A stretch of 64,000 nt of DNA from Glaciecola sp. 33A. GTDB lineage: Bacteria; Pseudomonadota; Gammaproteobacteria; Enterobacterales; Alteromonadaceae. The translations under genes were made by a program, and so were the position numbers. This document shows, piece after piece, positions 8,953 through 19,307 of the stretch. The stretch covers positions 1 through 64,000 of the forward strand of contig NZ_PJAR01000036.1 in NCBI RefSeq assembly GCF_002836745.1. The letters run 5' to 3'. Each line of letters begins with the position of its first letter. Positions within the stretch are counted from its first letter, which is position 1. The notes under the pieces were generated by a model, which did not search any database, was not told the DNA's origin, and was given only the letters and a program-made list of their open reading frames with translations.

Positions 8953-9245
8953 TCAATAATTTCAACGCCCAACAAGCAACTATTTTCAGTTTCAGCTGTA
9001 CATCTTAGCACTTTAGCTTTTGCGATGAGTGATGGCACCTGATCACTATTTGACTCGATAGACACAACCAGCAACGCGCCTATGTCCATTGTAGGCTGCT
9101 CTATTTCAAGAGACATGCCAGTTGCACTAATGTCTTTGCATATTGCCTGCATGGTCCGTTGCGCGGGGTCGCCTAATAATGCGAGTTCACAGGGCGAGTT
9201 AACCATCATTCTATAAAAATTACGCTTATCATCATATGCTATCAT
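8943..9245 (-). CDS. PilZ domain protein, 100 aa
   Basis: PilZ domains bind the second messenger cyclic di-GMP. This protein is essentially a single PilZ domain: the RxxxR motif is RNFYR near residues 8-12 and the second motif is DISATGM near residues 38-44, which fits (D/N)xSxxG. The rest is a beta-barrel pattern ending LGVEIIEI. With no attached output domain it is likely an adaptor that signals through a partner. It is single-gene and convergent with rlmI; the diguanylate cyclase at 36775-38022 in this window is one possible source of ligand. Confidence 0.85.
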   Translation of the reverse strand: MIAYDDKRNFYRMMVNSPCELALLGDPAQRTMQAICKDISATGMSLEIEQPTMDIGALLVVSIESNSDQVPSLIAKAKVLRCTAETENSCLLGVEIIEIK

Positions 9246-9323
9246 TCATTGCTCCAGACATCATGACTCTAAAAACAGTAGCAGTATTTATATTGTGCTG
9301 GCGACGATATGTCAACAAATAGC

Positions 9324-12300
9324 CTACAGTTCGCTCAAACGATTACTGATCCGCTTCAGCGATATTGGCATGCTAGTGCCAAGCTGTTGTGCGAATAAGG
9401 AAACTTTAAACTCTTCAATCATCCATTTCACTTCATTCATCGAATCAACATCTGCGCCACTTTTTTGAATCTTCGTAATGGCCTCTTGATACTTAGCGAC
9501 GGCTTTGTCTACGTCAAGTTGGTTTAGCCTGTCACGATTTGTATCCACTTTTAATTTATCAAAACGCTGACTGAGCGCCATCACATACCGATTCCAATCG
9601 TCTAGTCTGTGGTAACCAAAATCAAACACGAAACCTTTATATACAAGTAAGTTAAGTTGGCTTTTTATGGCACCAATATTGGTCAATATGTTAAGAGGAA
9701 TACTACCCTTGCATTGCTTTTGAATATGATGAGCAACCGTTAGCCCTTTTTCAATTTTTTGGGCTATTTGGAGGGCTAAATGATTAATATTTTCGCGTAC
9801 AATTTCGCACACTTTATCAAAGTCAGCTTTATCTCTTATTTGTTGCGCTCTTTCCTTCTCGAACTCCCTAACGAGGTGGTCAATTGATGCCAATATAATA
9901 TCATCAATTAAAATATTTACTTGTCCAAAGGGATTAAAATATAAACTAAGCTTGGCTTTATTAGGTAGCTTTTGTTGCAAGTATTTTAACGGCGAGGGCA
10001 CCGTATTTTTAATTAACTGGTACACACCGAGGCGATGCGAAATTTCAGCTTCTTGTTGATTATCAAAAAGTATGATATCCACGTTGTTGGATTTTTTAAC
10101 CAGCGCTGGGTATGCTTTGATTTCGAAACCTGCATGCTTCTGCTCAAATGATTTTGGCAAACTCTCAAAATCCCAAGTCTCTATGTTTTGGCGCTCAAGT
10201 TCAGGGGTCGCGACAGATTCCAGTGTTTGTTTTACCTTTCCTTTTAACTCATCTTGCACTGTTGACAAGTTCTTGGCTGAGCTCAACACACGTCCTTGGT
10301 CATCTACGACAACAAAGTTGAACTGTAGATGATTGGGTAATTCTGCATCAGCAAAGTCAGCGGTTGTTATTCGCACACCCGCTATTTTATGTAATTTGGT
10401 TGCCAGCGCATGCACCATGCTTTGTGGCGCACCGTTTTTATCTAATGGTTGAATTTCGGCTAAACAAGCGTTTGCAAAATCCGGAGCGGGTACAAAATTC
10501 CGCCTCAATTTCTTAGGTAGCGATTTGATCAGAGATACAATCAACTCATGCTGGAACCCAGGCACTAGCCAGTCAAAACCGATATCAGCGAGCTGGTTTA
10601 AAATGGGTAAAGGAATTTCCAGATTAACACCGTCATTCTGCGCATTAGGCTCAAAAACATAAGTTAAAGGCAATCGCAAATTGCCTTGTCTCCATTCATC
10701 AGGAAAAGCAACTTTGCTAATACTAGACGCATCTTTTCTAAGTAGCACCTGAATAGAAAAATCAAGCAAGTCCGGCGTTTTATTGGTCGCAATTTGCCAC
10801 CATTTTTTAAACTGGGCGTCATTGCAAATATCAGTCGGTAATTTTTCGCTATAAAAATCACACAAATCATCTTCATCGATCAATAAGTCGCGACGACGAG
10901 ATTTATGCTCTAAGGTCTCTACCTCCTCAATTAATGCCTGATTTTTTCGTAAAAAAGCATAATTTAAGATTGTTTGACCATTCACCAAGGCCTCACGAAT
11001 GAATATATCTCGACACACAACAGGGTCAATTTGTGAATAATTTACCACGCGTTTTGATACTATTGGCAGGCCGAATAGATTGACATTTACGTAAGCCTGC
11101 ACTGCCCCTTTCTTTTTGCTCCAATGTGGCTCTGAATATTGCTTATTTGCCAGATGCTGACTGATTGGCTCGAGCCATTTAGGATCAATTTTGGCAACAT
11201 TTCTGGCGAACAACTTTGACGTTTCAACTAACTCAGACGCAATCAGCCACGTTGGATTAGATTTACTTAATCCTGACCCAGGAAAAATCATAAATCGCGT
11301 ATTTCGAGAACCAAGGTACTCACGGTTCTTATCTTTAAACCCCACCTGAGAGAGCAAACCTGTCGCCATAACAGTATGAATTGTCTCGTAGCTAGGTTCG
11401 GTGCTATTCAACCGATAGCCAATTTCGACGAGCGATTTCTTCATCTGACTGACAATATCTTGCCACTCACGCATCCTTAAATAATGCACGAAAGACTGCT
11501 TGCACCATTTTCTTAGCTGGCTGTTGGTTAGGGTTTTCTGATGACTCGAAAATACATTCCATAAATTCAACAAAGACACAAAATCCGAATCTGTATCTGC
11601 AAATTCAGCATGTTTTTCATCCGCTATTTGTTTCTTATCTTGCGGACGCTCTCGGGGATCTTGAATACTCAAACCAGCAGTAATAATCATGATTTCTTTG
11701 GCACAGTCTCGCTCGCCAGCCTCAACCACCATTTTGGCGTATCTCGGGTCGACCGGCAATCGCGCAATTTTGCGTCCTAATGGCGTTAACACATAACCAT
11801 TATTTTTTCGCTCAATAGCCTGAAGCTCTTCTAGGAGTTTCATACCATCGTTGATATTTTTACTATCTGGGGGCTGAATAAATGGAAATTGGCTGACTTC
11901 GCCCAGTCCGAGCGCTAACATCTGCAATATGACCGATGATAGATGGGTTCGAATTATTTCGGGGTCAGTAAACTCTGGGCGTGACAAGTAATCTTGCTCG
12001 GAATAGAGTCTGATACAAATACCATCCGATACTCGTCCACAGCGGCCTGCCCGCTGATTTGCAGACGCTTGAGAAATAGCTTCAATAGGCAGGCGTTGCA
12101 CTTTGCTTTTATGGCTATAACGCGACATCCTTGCCAACCCAGGGTCAATAACATACTTAATGCCAGGAACAGTCAAAGAGGTTTCAGCCACGTTAGTGGC
12201 AAGTACTATTCGTCGGCCGTTGTGCGCTTGAAAAATTCTATTTTGTTCAGACGCTGATAACCTCGCGTACAGCGGCACAATTTCAGTATTCCGATATTGA

Positions 12301-13223
12301 CGTTTTAGCAGTGCATCTTGTGTGTCTCTTATATCTCTCTCACCACTTAAGAATATAAGAATATCACCCGGCTTTTCGCGGAAAAGCTCATCGACAGCCT
12401 CGCATATCGCCGTCGTTTGGTCTTGAACTTCTTCTGAATCACTTTCTCCAGAGCTCGGTGGTTCTTGGTATCTAATTTCAACTGGATAAGTACGCCCACT
12501 CACCACGATAATGGGAGCGTCAAAAAAGTGCTTAGAGAAACGCTCAGGATCAATTGTCGCTGAGGTAATAATCAGTTTGAGATCTCTACGTTTTACTAAT
12601 AATTGCTTGAAGTAACCGAGTAAGAAATCAATATTTAAACTTCTCTCATGAGCTTCATCAATAATAATAGTATCGTATTGATTGAGGTACCTATCTTGCT
12701 GGATTTCAGCCAACAAAATACCGTCAGTCATCAATTTTATATGACTATTTTCACTTACGTTGTCGCTAAAACGGACCTTAAAACCGACTTCTTTACCAAG
12801 TTCAGAATTCAATTCTTCTGCAATACGATTGGCAACACTTCTTGCCGCTAAACGTCTTGGCTGTGTGTGACCAATAAAACCGTCTATGCCACGTCCTAGT
12901 TCTAGGCACATCTTAGGAATTTGAGTGGTTTTACCTGATCCTGTTTCGCCTGCAATGATGACAACTTGGTTGTTATCAATCGCATGCTTTATGTCATCGC
13001 GTTTATCTGAGACTGGTAAGTCTGGATATTCGATAATAGGGACTGCGTCTTCTCGCCCTTTTCTCGCAAGCTGGGATTGATCGACGCGCAAAAGAAACCG
13101 TTCAAGTGCTGACAATTTGTCGTCGCTATCGGGTAACTGTTCAAGCTTTTGATATTGTCGTCGTAACGGGAAACGATCTTTGAGTAAGCACTTTTCAAGT
13201 GCATTATTTAATTTAAATTGCAT
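9324..13223 (-). CDS. hrpA: ATP-dependent RNA helicase HrpA
   Basis: HrpA is a large DEAH-box RNA helicase implicated in mRNA processing and rescue of stalled ribosomes. The 1299-residue chain matches family length. Walker A GETGSGKTT is at residues 92-100, DEAH at 189-192, SAT near residue 220, and motif VI QRAGRCGR near residue 380. The helicase core is followed by the HA2/OB-fold region (RPQDKKQIADEKHAEF) and the long DUF3418 C-terminal domain that separates HrpA from HrpB. The start at 13223 gives MQFKLNNALEKCLLKDRF, in line with the family. Confidence 0.96.
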   Translation of the reverse strand: MQFKLNNALEKCLLKDRFPLRRQYQKLEQLPDSDDKLSALERFLLRVDQSQLARKGREDAVPIIEYPDLPVSDKRDDIKHAIDNNQVVIIAGETGSGKTTQIPKMCLELGRGIDGFIGHTQPRRLAARSVANRIAEELNSELGKEVGFKVRFSDNVSENSHIKLMTDGILLAEIQQDRYLNQYDTIIIDEAHERSLNIDFLLGYFKQLLVKRRDLKLIITSATIDPERFSKHFFDAPIIVVSGRTYPVEIRYQEPPSSGESDSEEVQDQTTAICEAVDELFREKPGDILIFLSGERDIRDTQDALLKRQYRNTEIVPLYARLSASEQNRIFQAHNGRRIVLATNVAETSLTVPGIKYVIDPGLARMSRYSHKSKVQRLPIEAISQASANQRAGRCGRVSDGICIRLYSEQDYLSRPEFTDPEIIRTHLSSVILQMLALGLGEVSQFPFIQPPDSKNINDGMKLLEELQAIERKNNGYVLTPLGRKIARLPVDPRYAKMVVEAGERDCAKEIMIITAGLSIQDPRERPQDKKQIADEKHAEFADTDSDFVSLLNLWNVFSSHQKTLTNSQLRKWCKQSFVHYLRMREWQDIVSQMKKSLVEIGYRLNSTEPSYETIHTVMATGLLSQVGFKDKNREYLGSRNTRFMIFPGSGLSKSNPTWLIASELVETSKLFARNVAKIDPKWLEPISQHLANKQYSEPHWSKKKGAVQAYVNVNLFGLPIVSKRVVNYSQIDPVVCRDIFIREALVNGQTILNYAFLRKNQALIEEVETLEHKSRRRDLLIDEDDLCDFYSEKLPTDICNDAQFKKWWQIATNKTPDLLDFSIQVLLRKDASSISKVAFPDEWRQGNLRLPLTYVFEPNAQNDGVNLEIPLPILNQLADIGFDWLVPGFQHELIVSLIKSLPKKLRRNFVPAPDFANACLAEIQPLDKNGAPQSMVHALATKLHKIAGVRITTADFADAELPNHLQFNFVVVDDQGRVLSSAKNLSTVQDELKGKVKQTLESVATPELERQNIETWDFESLPKSFEQKHAGFEIKAYPALVKKSNNVDIILFDNQQEAEISHRLGVYQLIKNTVPSPLKYLQQKLPNKAKLSLYFNPFGQVNILIDDIILASIDHLVREFEKERAQQIRDKADFDKVCEIVRENINHLALQIAQKIEKGLTVAHHIQKQCKGSIPLNILTNIGAIKSQLNLLVYKGFVFDFGYHRLDDWNRYVMALSQRFDKLKVDTNRDRLNQLDVDKAVAKYQEAITKIQKSGADVDSMNEVKWMIEEFKVSLFAQQLGTSMPISLKRISNRLSEL

Positions 13224-13456
13224 GGGTTATATACAGTAAGCACTTAATAGAGTTCATTTTTATTTTTTAGAGGATGAGTATGGGCAGCATGTCAATGCCG
13301 CTTATTCGAATACCATAAGGTTAACAGAACTGATTGTTATTGGCTATTCACCAGCATAAATAGCCACGTAGGAAGCAGCGCATACAGAGTGCCCTGTGTT
13401 GAATTAAAGCAAACGCTAAAATAACCAAATGTTATTTAACGTCTGCTGATTTTTTA

Positions 13457-13714
13457 TTATCGGCGCGACGCGATTGCTTGCCATTTATTTAATTCCAGAT
13501 GCGGCGCTGCAGATGACATTACTTGGTGCTTAAACGCATCAAATGAATGGTACTCAAAATTACTTGTATCACTTAGCTCATTATAAATAACCCGCAACTT
13601 CCTAATTGAGAAAAAGGGCACAATTCCGGGATATAAGTAAGCGTCTGCCTGAGACAGTCCATTATCTGCATTGCCAAACGACAAGTCAGACTCCATTTTT
13701 ATTACTTCACGCAT
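13457..13714 (-). CDS. small hypothetical protein, 85 aa
   Basis: I do not recognise this protein. It is soluble, without a signal peptide or membrane segment, and contains LRVIYNELSDTSNFEYHSFD and a C-terminal basic RR. The ATG at 13714 is preceded by AGGA at a good distance (about 8 bases), which supports it as a real gene. It sits alone between hrpA and an AT-rich spacer. It may be a lineage-specific small protein. Confidence 0.5.
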   Translation of the reverse strand: MREVIKMESDLSFGNADNGLSQADAYLYPGIVPFFSIRKLRVIYNELSDTSNFEYHSFDAFKHQVMSSAAPHLELNKWQAIASRR

Positions 13715-14228
13715 GATGGCTTCCTAGCTATAGGTGATAGTACACAGTATAGCGCTAAGTCAGCGACTTGCTATATAACTAAACAAGCTAAATGTGCGTT
13801 ATTTTTATGCTAAAAAGTATTTCAAAACCGCAAGTGCTGCCTACACTAGCTATAAAATGATATCATCAAATTGAGCATGTCCCTCTTAGAAAGAAATAGT
13901 ATTAAAATAAAAATTTAGGGTCTAAAAGTAATAACTAACAAAAACAACAGATTTCATAATATCGGTTAAAAGCGATTAATATCAATTAGTTAACATAACA
14001 AAACAATGTAAGTTCATAATATATCGGGTAAAAAAGTAAGCCTATATTTACTGAAAAAAACACTCTAACTGGGCATTAGTAAGTGCAAAATATTGCGTAA
14101 ATTCATACAGTAAATAGCGACATAATGACGTTTAAAAATAAAAATTACCTAGGGTCAGGTTTAATGTTTGTTTAAGCATGATAAAGTGCAATAAATAAAC
14201 TCATAAACACAAGTCTACAACTAAAAAC
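13715..14228. other. AT-rich intergenic region upstream of sbcB
   Basis: About 510 very AT-rich bases with many A-runs. No open frame with a ribosome binding site, no tRNA and no clear repeat was found. It should contain the promoter of sbcB, but no convincing -35/-10 pair stands out among many AT-rich candidates. Confidence 0.45.
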
Positions 14229-15749
14229 ATGTCCTCATCTTCAGTGAAAGAGATCTTTAAAGATATATTAGTAGATATGTCAGTTAAGAAAAAAAACCAA
14301 GATGACTACGCTAAGTATTCAGGGCCAACGTTACTTTGGCACGATTATGAAACTTGGGGGGTTGACCCTAAACACGACTTCCCTTGTCAGTTTGCAGCAA
14401 TTAGAACAGACTTAGAGCTCAATATTATTGGAAATCCAGTCAGTTACTTTTGTCAGATCCCCAATGACTATGTGCCCAACCCTGTTGCTTGTTTAGTGAC
14501 CGGTATTACCCCGCAACAGAGCCTAAGAGACGGCTTTCTCGAAGCCGAGTTTGCCGCCAAAGTTGCGCAGGTAATGGACAAACCAGATACCTGTGTTGTT
14601 GGTTATAACAGTATTCGGTTTGACGATGAGGTCACTCGATTTCTCCGCTACAGAAATTTCTACGACCCTTATGAACGGGAGTGGAAGAATGGTAATAGTC
14701 GTTGGGATATTATTGATCTTGCAAGAGCTTGTTATGCATTGCGTCCTGAAGGAATTAAATGGCCATTAAATGAGACTGGTTTTCCGTCATTTAAGTTAGA
14801 GCATCTCACCGCAGCCAACGGGATCGCTCATGAATCTGCTCACGATGCCGTGTCAGACGTAAAAGCAACCATTGCATTTGCTCAGTTAATAAAAGCGAGC
14901 CAGCCTAAACTATTTGATTTCTACTTTTCACTACGTAATAAAAACACAGTAATGCAAAACATTGATATTGCCAGTCAAAAGCCTTTTTTGCACATTAGCG
15001 GAATGTTGCCCGCAGCACAGGGTTGTTGTAGTTGGTTCATGCCCATAGCAATGCACCCAACAAATAAGAATGCAATTATTTGCGTCGATCTATCTACCGA
15101 CTTGTCTGCTATTGAAAACATGAATCCCTTAGATTTAAAAGAAATAGTTTATACCAAACAAGATGACCTTCCAGCCGGTGTCAAAAAGCCCGGCATAAAG
15201 CTGTTACATATAAACAAATCACCATTTGTTGCACCCGCAAAAACTCTGACACCAGAACATGCAAAAAGGCTAACTATTAGCAGACAAACCTGTTTAAAAA
15301 ATCATGAATTTGTTAAGGGGATCGTTGATATTACTGAAAAGCTGTCTGCCGTTTTTGACGACGAAAATAGACAATATACTGAAGTTGATATCGATGCATC
15401 GCTTTATACTAGAGGTTTCGCTTCTTCCGCCGATAAACAGTGGATGACAGAGGTTAAAATGGCTGCCCCTGAACAGCTAGCCGTTTGGCAAGACAAAGCA
15501 CCTAACGCGCTCTATGCTGAACAGCTCATGCGCTACAGAGCCAGAAACTTTTTAAATACCTTAGATCAGTCAGAATTAGATAAATGGCAGGCCCATCGAA
15601 AGGCAAGGTTTACCACTGATAACAAAAAAACCTGCCTCTCAATTGCCGAATGTCAGATGGAAATCGAAGAGCTTGCTGAGAAACACGCGGACGATGTTAA
15701 GAAAATAAACCTACTGTCGACAGTGACTCGTTATATAGAACAATTGTAA
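14229..15749 (+). CDS. sbcB: exodeoxyribonuclease I (ExoI)
   Basis: ExoI degrades single-stranded DNA 3' to 5' in recombination and mismatch repair. The DEDDh core is clear: HDYETWGVDP near residues 38-47, GYNSIRFDDEVTRF near 134-147 and HDAVSDVKAT near 213-222, followed by the SH3-like and helical C-terminal domains (RYRARNFLNTL). At 506 residues it is about 30 longer than the E. coli protein, mostly at the N-terminus. The next in-frame ATG at 14277 would shorten it by 16 residues; neither start has a strong ribosome binding site, so the exact start is uncertain. Confidence 0.92.
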   Translation: MSSSSVKEIFKDILVDMSVKKKNQDDYAKYSGPTLLWHDYETWGVDPKHDFPCQFAAIRTDLELNIIGNPVSYFCQIPNDYVPNPVACLVTGITPQQSLRDGFLEAEFAAKVAQVMDKPDTCVVGYNSIRFDDEVTRFLRYRNFYDPYEREWKNGNSRWDIIDLARACYALRPEGIKWPLNETGFPSFKLEHLTAANGIAHESAHDAVSDVKATIAFAQLIKASQPKLFDFYFSLRNKNTVMQNIDIASQKPFLHISGMLPAAQGCCSWFMPIAMHPTNKNAIICVDLSTDLSAIENMNPLDLKEIVYTKQDDLPAGVKKPGIKLLHINKSPFVAPAKTLTPEHAKRLTISRQTCLKNHEFVKGIVDITEKLSAVFDDENRQYTEVDIDASLYTRGFASSADKQWMTEVKMAAPEQLAVWQDKAPNALYAEQLMRYRARNFLNTLDQSELDKWQAHRKARFTTDNKKTCLSIAECQMEIEELAEKHADDVKKINLLSTVTRYIEQL

Positions 15750-15829
15750 AAGATTGGGATTACTGCTAAAACAACGAAGGTTATCCTAACGTCGTAATTA
15801 TGACTTGAATAGGTGTGGAAAAAAGCAAT

Positions 15830-17476
15830 ATGAAAGGTGTAACATTAACCGTAAATAAAGCCGCACGACAACTGTTGGCTACGGTCGACCCATTGTTGGT
15901 CGAGGGCTTACTGCAACCCAAATCGATAGATACATTAATTCAATCATCAGACTACAAAAAGTTTTTTATTTTAGCAGATGGTATCGCCTCCTTGTGTACG
16001 CTGAGTAACGCTGCGAAAGCAGCCAATAGCTTAGAGGAAAAGACCCAAGTCATTGGTGAAATGAAAGATGCTAAAATAAGCATTAATATTGCCACTGACC
16101 AGATGTATGCTGAGATCACCATCGAATCACCTTTTGCAGGCAATGTCGCTTCGTATAATGATATTGTTGCTCTTTTGCATAAAGAGGGAGTCAAAAAAGG
16201 CATTAGTAAAAAAAGAATTAACAATCTGATTTTTCAGGCAACAGAGGCTAATAGCGGCATTGCGTTTACAGATATTATCGCCAGAGGACTCACTGCCAGA
16301 GACGGAAAAGCGTCCATCTTAAAATCACTTTATCCCAACGCAATAGATAGGATATTGCAACCCCAGGACGCAGATAACAACAAGGTTGATATGCGCAACT
16401 TGGGCGATATTTTATGTGTCTCAGCGAACACCGTGGTAGCCCAAAGGAGTGCGCCAAGCAAAGGTCGAGTTGGTTATACGGTAACAGGTTCTCCTTTAAA
16501 ACCGAATGTAGGTGAATGGAAAGAAATAAAATTAGGTGCTAACACCAGTATTAGTCTTGACGATGAAAATCTAGTTATAGCGACGGTCACCGGTCAGCCC
16601 AAATTTGAAAATGAAATCATGAATGTAGACGACACCTTTCAAACAAAAGGAGTCAATGTTGGAACTGGCAATATAAACTATGCTGGGGCGGTTATTGTCA
16701 ATGGCGATGTAACTGAGAGTATGCAGGTTATTGCGAAAGGCGACGTTATTATAAACGGATTTGTAGAGTCAGCTACCATTAGATCGGGAGGCGATATTAT
16801 TATCACTGAAGGTGCTATGGGGAAAATGAACGAAGAAGATTGCAAATTGCATGCAAAAGGCAGCGTATTTGTGCAGCACGGGCAAGGCTTGGATATTGTA
16901 ACAAGTAAAAATTTGAATGTGCGCAAACAACTCGCTTACTCAAGAGTCAAGTGTGGAGGAACGATAACTATAGGTGATCCTGACAAGCCTATGGGGAGCA
17001 TATTTGCTAGCACTGTCCAATGTGGTTCAACACTCTATGCAGGAACCGTTGGCGCTATATCAGGCAGTGCATTAACAATTGATTTTAGTGACGGTGTTAA
17101 CGTATTAAATACCCGCTATGAGGCAGTTTTAACTGCATTGAAACAGTTACGGGAAAACAACTTTGACCACGGAGTCAAATTGCGTGAATTACATTCAAAA
17201 CATGTTCCCAATGCGCTCGTCATGCAACTCAATAAAATGGATTCTGTTTTTGAGTCAGAAAAACACCTTTTAAATTGGTTGGAAGGCGTTGAGGCTGAAA
17301 TGCGTCAAGCTAAAATTGAGTATGAAAAAAATGCTAAAGTTGTTGCGTACAAAGAAATGTTTCATGGAGTGTCAATAAAAATGAATAAGCGCAGTTGGCG
17401 ATCTGAAAAAGAATATTTTAAATCTGTTGTTAGCCTTGTCGATGGAAAATGGCAATACACTCCTCTGCTTAATTGA
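15830..17476 (+). CDS. FapA/DUF342 family beta-helix protein
   Basis: The 548-residue protein has the repetitive glycine- and hydrophobic-rich pattern of the FapA (DUF342) family, a right-handed beta-helix in the middle (AGAVIVNGDVTESMQVIAKG, residues about 285-305, and following turns), an N-terminal alpha/beta domain and a C-terminal coiled coil near residues 440-510. FapA-type proteins are named for flagellar assembly but their exact role is unclear. The ATG at 15830 is chosen over an in-frame GTG at 15815 because GTGGAA just upstream serves as ribosome binding site. No flagellar genes lie nearby. A strong terminator follows. Confidence 0.8.
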   Translation: MKGVTLTVNKAARQLLATVDPLLVEGLLQPKSIDTLIQSSDYKKFFILADGIASLCTLSNAAKAANSLEEKTQVIGEMKDAKISINIATDQMYAEITIESPFAGNVASYNDIVALLHKEGVKKGISKKRINNLIFQATEANSGIAFTDIIARGLTARDGKASILKSLYPNAIDRILQPQDADNNKVDMRNLGDILCVSANTVVAQRSAPSKGRVGYTVTGSPLKPNVGEWKEIKLGANTSISLDDENLVIATVTGQPKFENEIMNVDDTFQTKGVNVGTGNINYAGAVIVNGDVTESMQVIAKGDVIINGFVESATIRSGGDIIITEGAMGKMNEEDCKLHAKGSVFVQHGQGLDIVTSKNLNVRKQLAYSRVKCGGTITIGDPDKPMGSIFASTVQCGSTLYAGTVGAISGSALTIDFSDGVNVLNTRYEAVLTALKQLRENNFDHGVKLRELHSKHVPNALVMQLNKMDSVFESEKHLLNWLEGVEAEMRQAKIEYEKNAKVVAYKEMFHGVSIKMNKRSWRSEKEYFKSVVSLVDGKWQYTPLLN

Positions 17477-17482
17477 GGCGTA

Positions 17483-17514
17483 AAAAAAGGCATCACTTTA
17501 CAGATGCCTTTTTT
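17483..17514. terminator. bidirectional rho-independent terminator
   Basis: Perfect 12-bp arms (AAAAAAGGCATC and GATGCCTTTTTT) flank an 8-base loop, so there is a T-run on either strand. It lies between the convergent FapA-like and thiolase genes and can serve both. Confidence 0.9.
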
Positions 17515-17544
17515 ATTTTCTTAACTCAGCGTTATCGCTCTTTC

Positions 17545-18717
17545 TTAAAGCATTTCAACAGCTAATGCAGTCCCTTCGCCACCGCCAATACACAAAGCAG
17601 CAATTCCTTTTTTGAGGCCGCGTTGTTTTAGTGCATGTAACAAAGTAACCACAATACGAGCGCCCGATGCACCTATTGGATGACCCAATGCGCATGCACC
17701 ACCTTTAACATTAACTTTGCTGGCGTCTAAACCCAATTTTGTGATAGCCAACATCGTAACCATGGCGAAGGCTTCATTAATTTCGAACAAATCAACATCG
17801 TCTTTTGTCCAACCCGCTTTGACAAACACTTTTTCTATAGCACCAACCGGCGCAACGGTGAAATCTTCAGGCTTAATGGCATTAGTTGCGTGTGCAACAA
17901 TTTTTGCTAATGGTGTTAAACCCAAAGCAGAGGCTTTAGACGCAGACATAATTACTAATGCTGCAGCACCATCTGATATTGAACTAGAGTTTGCAGCCGT
18001 CACTGTGCCGTCCTTCGTAAAAGCAGGCCTTAATGATGGTATTTTTTCAGGTTTGGCGTTACCAGGACCTTCATCGGTGTCAACAGTGATATCGCCTTTG
18101 CGAGATTGGACCGTAACCGGCGCAATTTCATCAACAAACGTGCCATCTGCAATCGCTGTGTTGGCCTTCAATAATGAACTAACCGCAAATTCGTCCATTT
18201 GCTCGCGCGTAATACTCTCAGAATCAGCGGTATCCTGAGCAAAGCATCCCATCGCTTTGCCGTCGTAAGCATTTTCAAGCCCATCTAGCATCATGTGATC
18301 TATGATTTGACCGTGCCCCATACGATATCCAGCTCTGGCTTTTGGCAATAAGTAGGGAGCACTGCTCATATTTTCCATACCGCCTGCTACAATTACCTCA
18401 GCACTGCCTGCAAGAATTAAATCATGCGCCAACATAATCGCTTTCATACCCGAGCCGCAGACTTTATTTATTGTTGTAGCGCCCACCGCCATTGGTAAAC
18501 CCGCACTCAGTGTCGCTTGACGAGCCGGTGCTTGGCCTAAACCAGCAGGTAAAACACAACCCATGATGACTTCATCAATGTCGCCGGAATCAATTCCGTT
18601 GATAGCGGCAGTAATCGCCGTTGCTCCTAGCTCTGTCGATGTAACTGCTGACAAAGCCCCCATAAAACCGCCCATTGGTGTCCGTTTTGCCGCAACTATT
18701 ACAATTGAATCACTCAT
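17545..18717 (-). CDS. acetyl-CoA C-acetyltransferase (thiolase)
   Basis: This thiolase interconverts two acetyl-CoA and acetoacetyl-CoA. The 390-residue enzyme has the nucleophilic Cys in NKVCGSGMKA, the catalytic His in GGACALGHPIGASGAR and the second Cys in ALCIGGGEGTA. The ATG at 18717 has AGGA 8 bases upstream and gives MSDSIVIVAAKRTPMGGF, the normal N-terminus; an upstream in-frame start at 18750 is not needed. It is divergent from the leucine-degradation cluster and shares its spacer, so it probably belongs to the same regulon, consuming the acetoacetyl units the pathway yields. Confidence 0.92.
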   Translation of the reverse strand: MSDSIVIVAAKRTPMGGFMGALSAVTSTELGATAITAAINGIDSGDIDEVIMGCVLPAGLGQAPARQATLSAGLPMAVGATTINKVCGSGMKAIMLAHDLILAGSAEVIVAGGMENMSSAPYLLPKARAGYRMGHGQIIDHMMLDGLENAYDGKAMGCFAQDTADSESITREQMDEFAVSSLLKANTAIADGTFVDEIAPVTVQSRKGDITVDTDEGPGNAKPEKIPSLRPAFTKDGTVTAANSSSISDGAAALVIMSASKASALGLTPLAKIVAHATNAIKPEDFTVAPVGAIEKVFVKAGWTKDDVDLFEINEAFAMVTMLAITKLGLDASKVNVKGGACALGHPIGASGARIVVTLLHALKQRGLKKGIAALCIGGGEGTALAVEML

Positions 18718-18866
18718 TACACTTTTCCTATGGTTGATAAAATAACCCATTAATTAACTATACATTACCTTAGGTCGTTTAAAAGCGGACTTTAGTAATA
18801 AACCAGCTTTCGATTGAATCTTGTTGATCTGTATAAAGCTTTAGTTTACCTTTACGTTAACTCAGC

Positions 18867-18882
18867 TTTACGTAAACGTAAA
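18867..18882. promoter_or_regulatory. probable LiuR operator (perfect palindrome)
   Basis: TTTACGTAAACGTAAA is a 16-base palindrome (7-bp arms around AA) in the spacer between the divergent thiolase and liuR genes. A related element, TTTACGTTAAC, starts exactly 16 bases upstream at 18851. MerR-type regulators of leucine degradation are known to bind palindromes of this kind; the assignment to the adjacent LiuR is inferred from position. Confidence 0.75.
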
Positions 18883-18908
18883 GTTTAAGAATATAAAAAG
18901 GAAAACTT

Positions 18909-19307
18909 GTGACTCAGGAACAGCAATATTCAATTGGCGAGCTGTCTAGGTTGTTTGATATTACAGCCCGTTCTATCCGTTTTTACGAAGAGCAAGAATT
19001 ATTAGTTCCTGAGCGGCAAGGACAAAGCCGAATATATCATTTAAAAGATAAGGTTCGACTTAAATTAATCCTTCGCGGTAAGAGGTTAGGCTTTTCATTA
19101 GCAGAAATCAAAACACTTTTTGATTTATATGATACCAACTTAAATAGTGCCCCACAGCTTAAAACAATGCTGGCAATAACTGAACAAAAACGAGCAGTGT
19201 TAAATCAACAACTAAATGATATACAAATGCTCATGATTGAACTGGACGACGTGGAAGCGCGTTGTAAAGACGAATTAACTGAATTGCAAAGAGGTAATAA
19301 CCTATGA
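18909..19307 (+). CDS. liuR: MerR family transcriptional regulator LiuR
   Basis: LiuR regulates branched-chain amino acid and acyl-CoA degradation in gammaproteobacteria. The 132-residue protein has an N-terminal MerR winged helix ([20 protein letters not shown]) and a C-terminal dimerisation coiled coil rich in Leu and Gln; it lacks the Cys-rich metal-binding loops of CueR/ZntR types. Translation starts at GTG 18909 with AGGA just upstream. The stop overlaps the start of liuA by four bases, so the regulator is the first gene of the operon it probably controls, with its operator about 30 bases upstream. Confidence 0.9.
   Translation: MTQEQQYSIGELSRLFDITARSIRFYEEQELLVPERQGQSRIYHLKDKVRLKLILRGKRLGFSLAEIKTLFDLYDTNLNSAPQLKTMLAITEQKRAVLNQQLNDIQMLMIELDDVEARCKDELTELQRGNNL

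Noticed and set aside
17717-18238. 173-codon forward open frame
   Set aside because: It is antisense to the thiolase gene, whose active-site motifs are intact; the forward peptide has no recognisable features.
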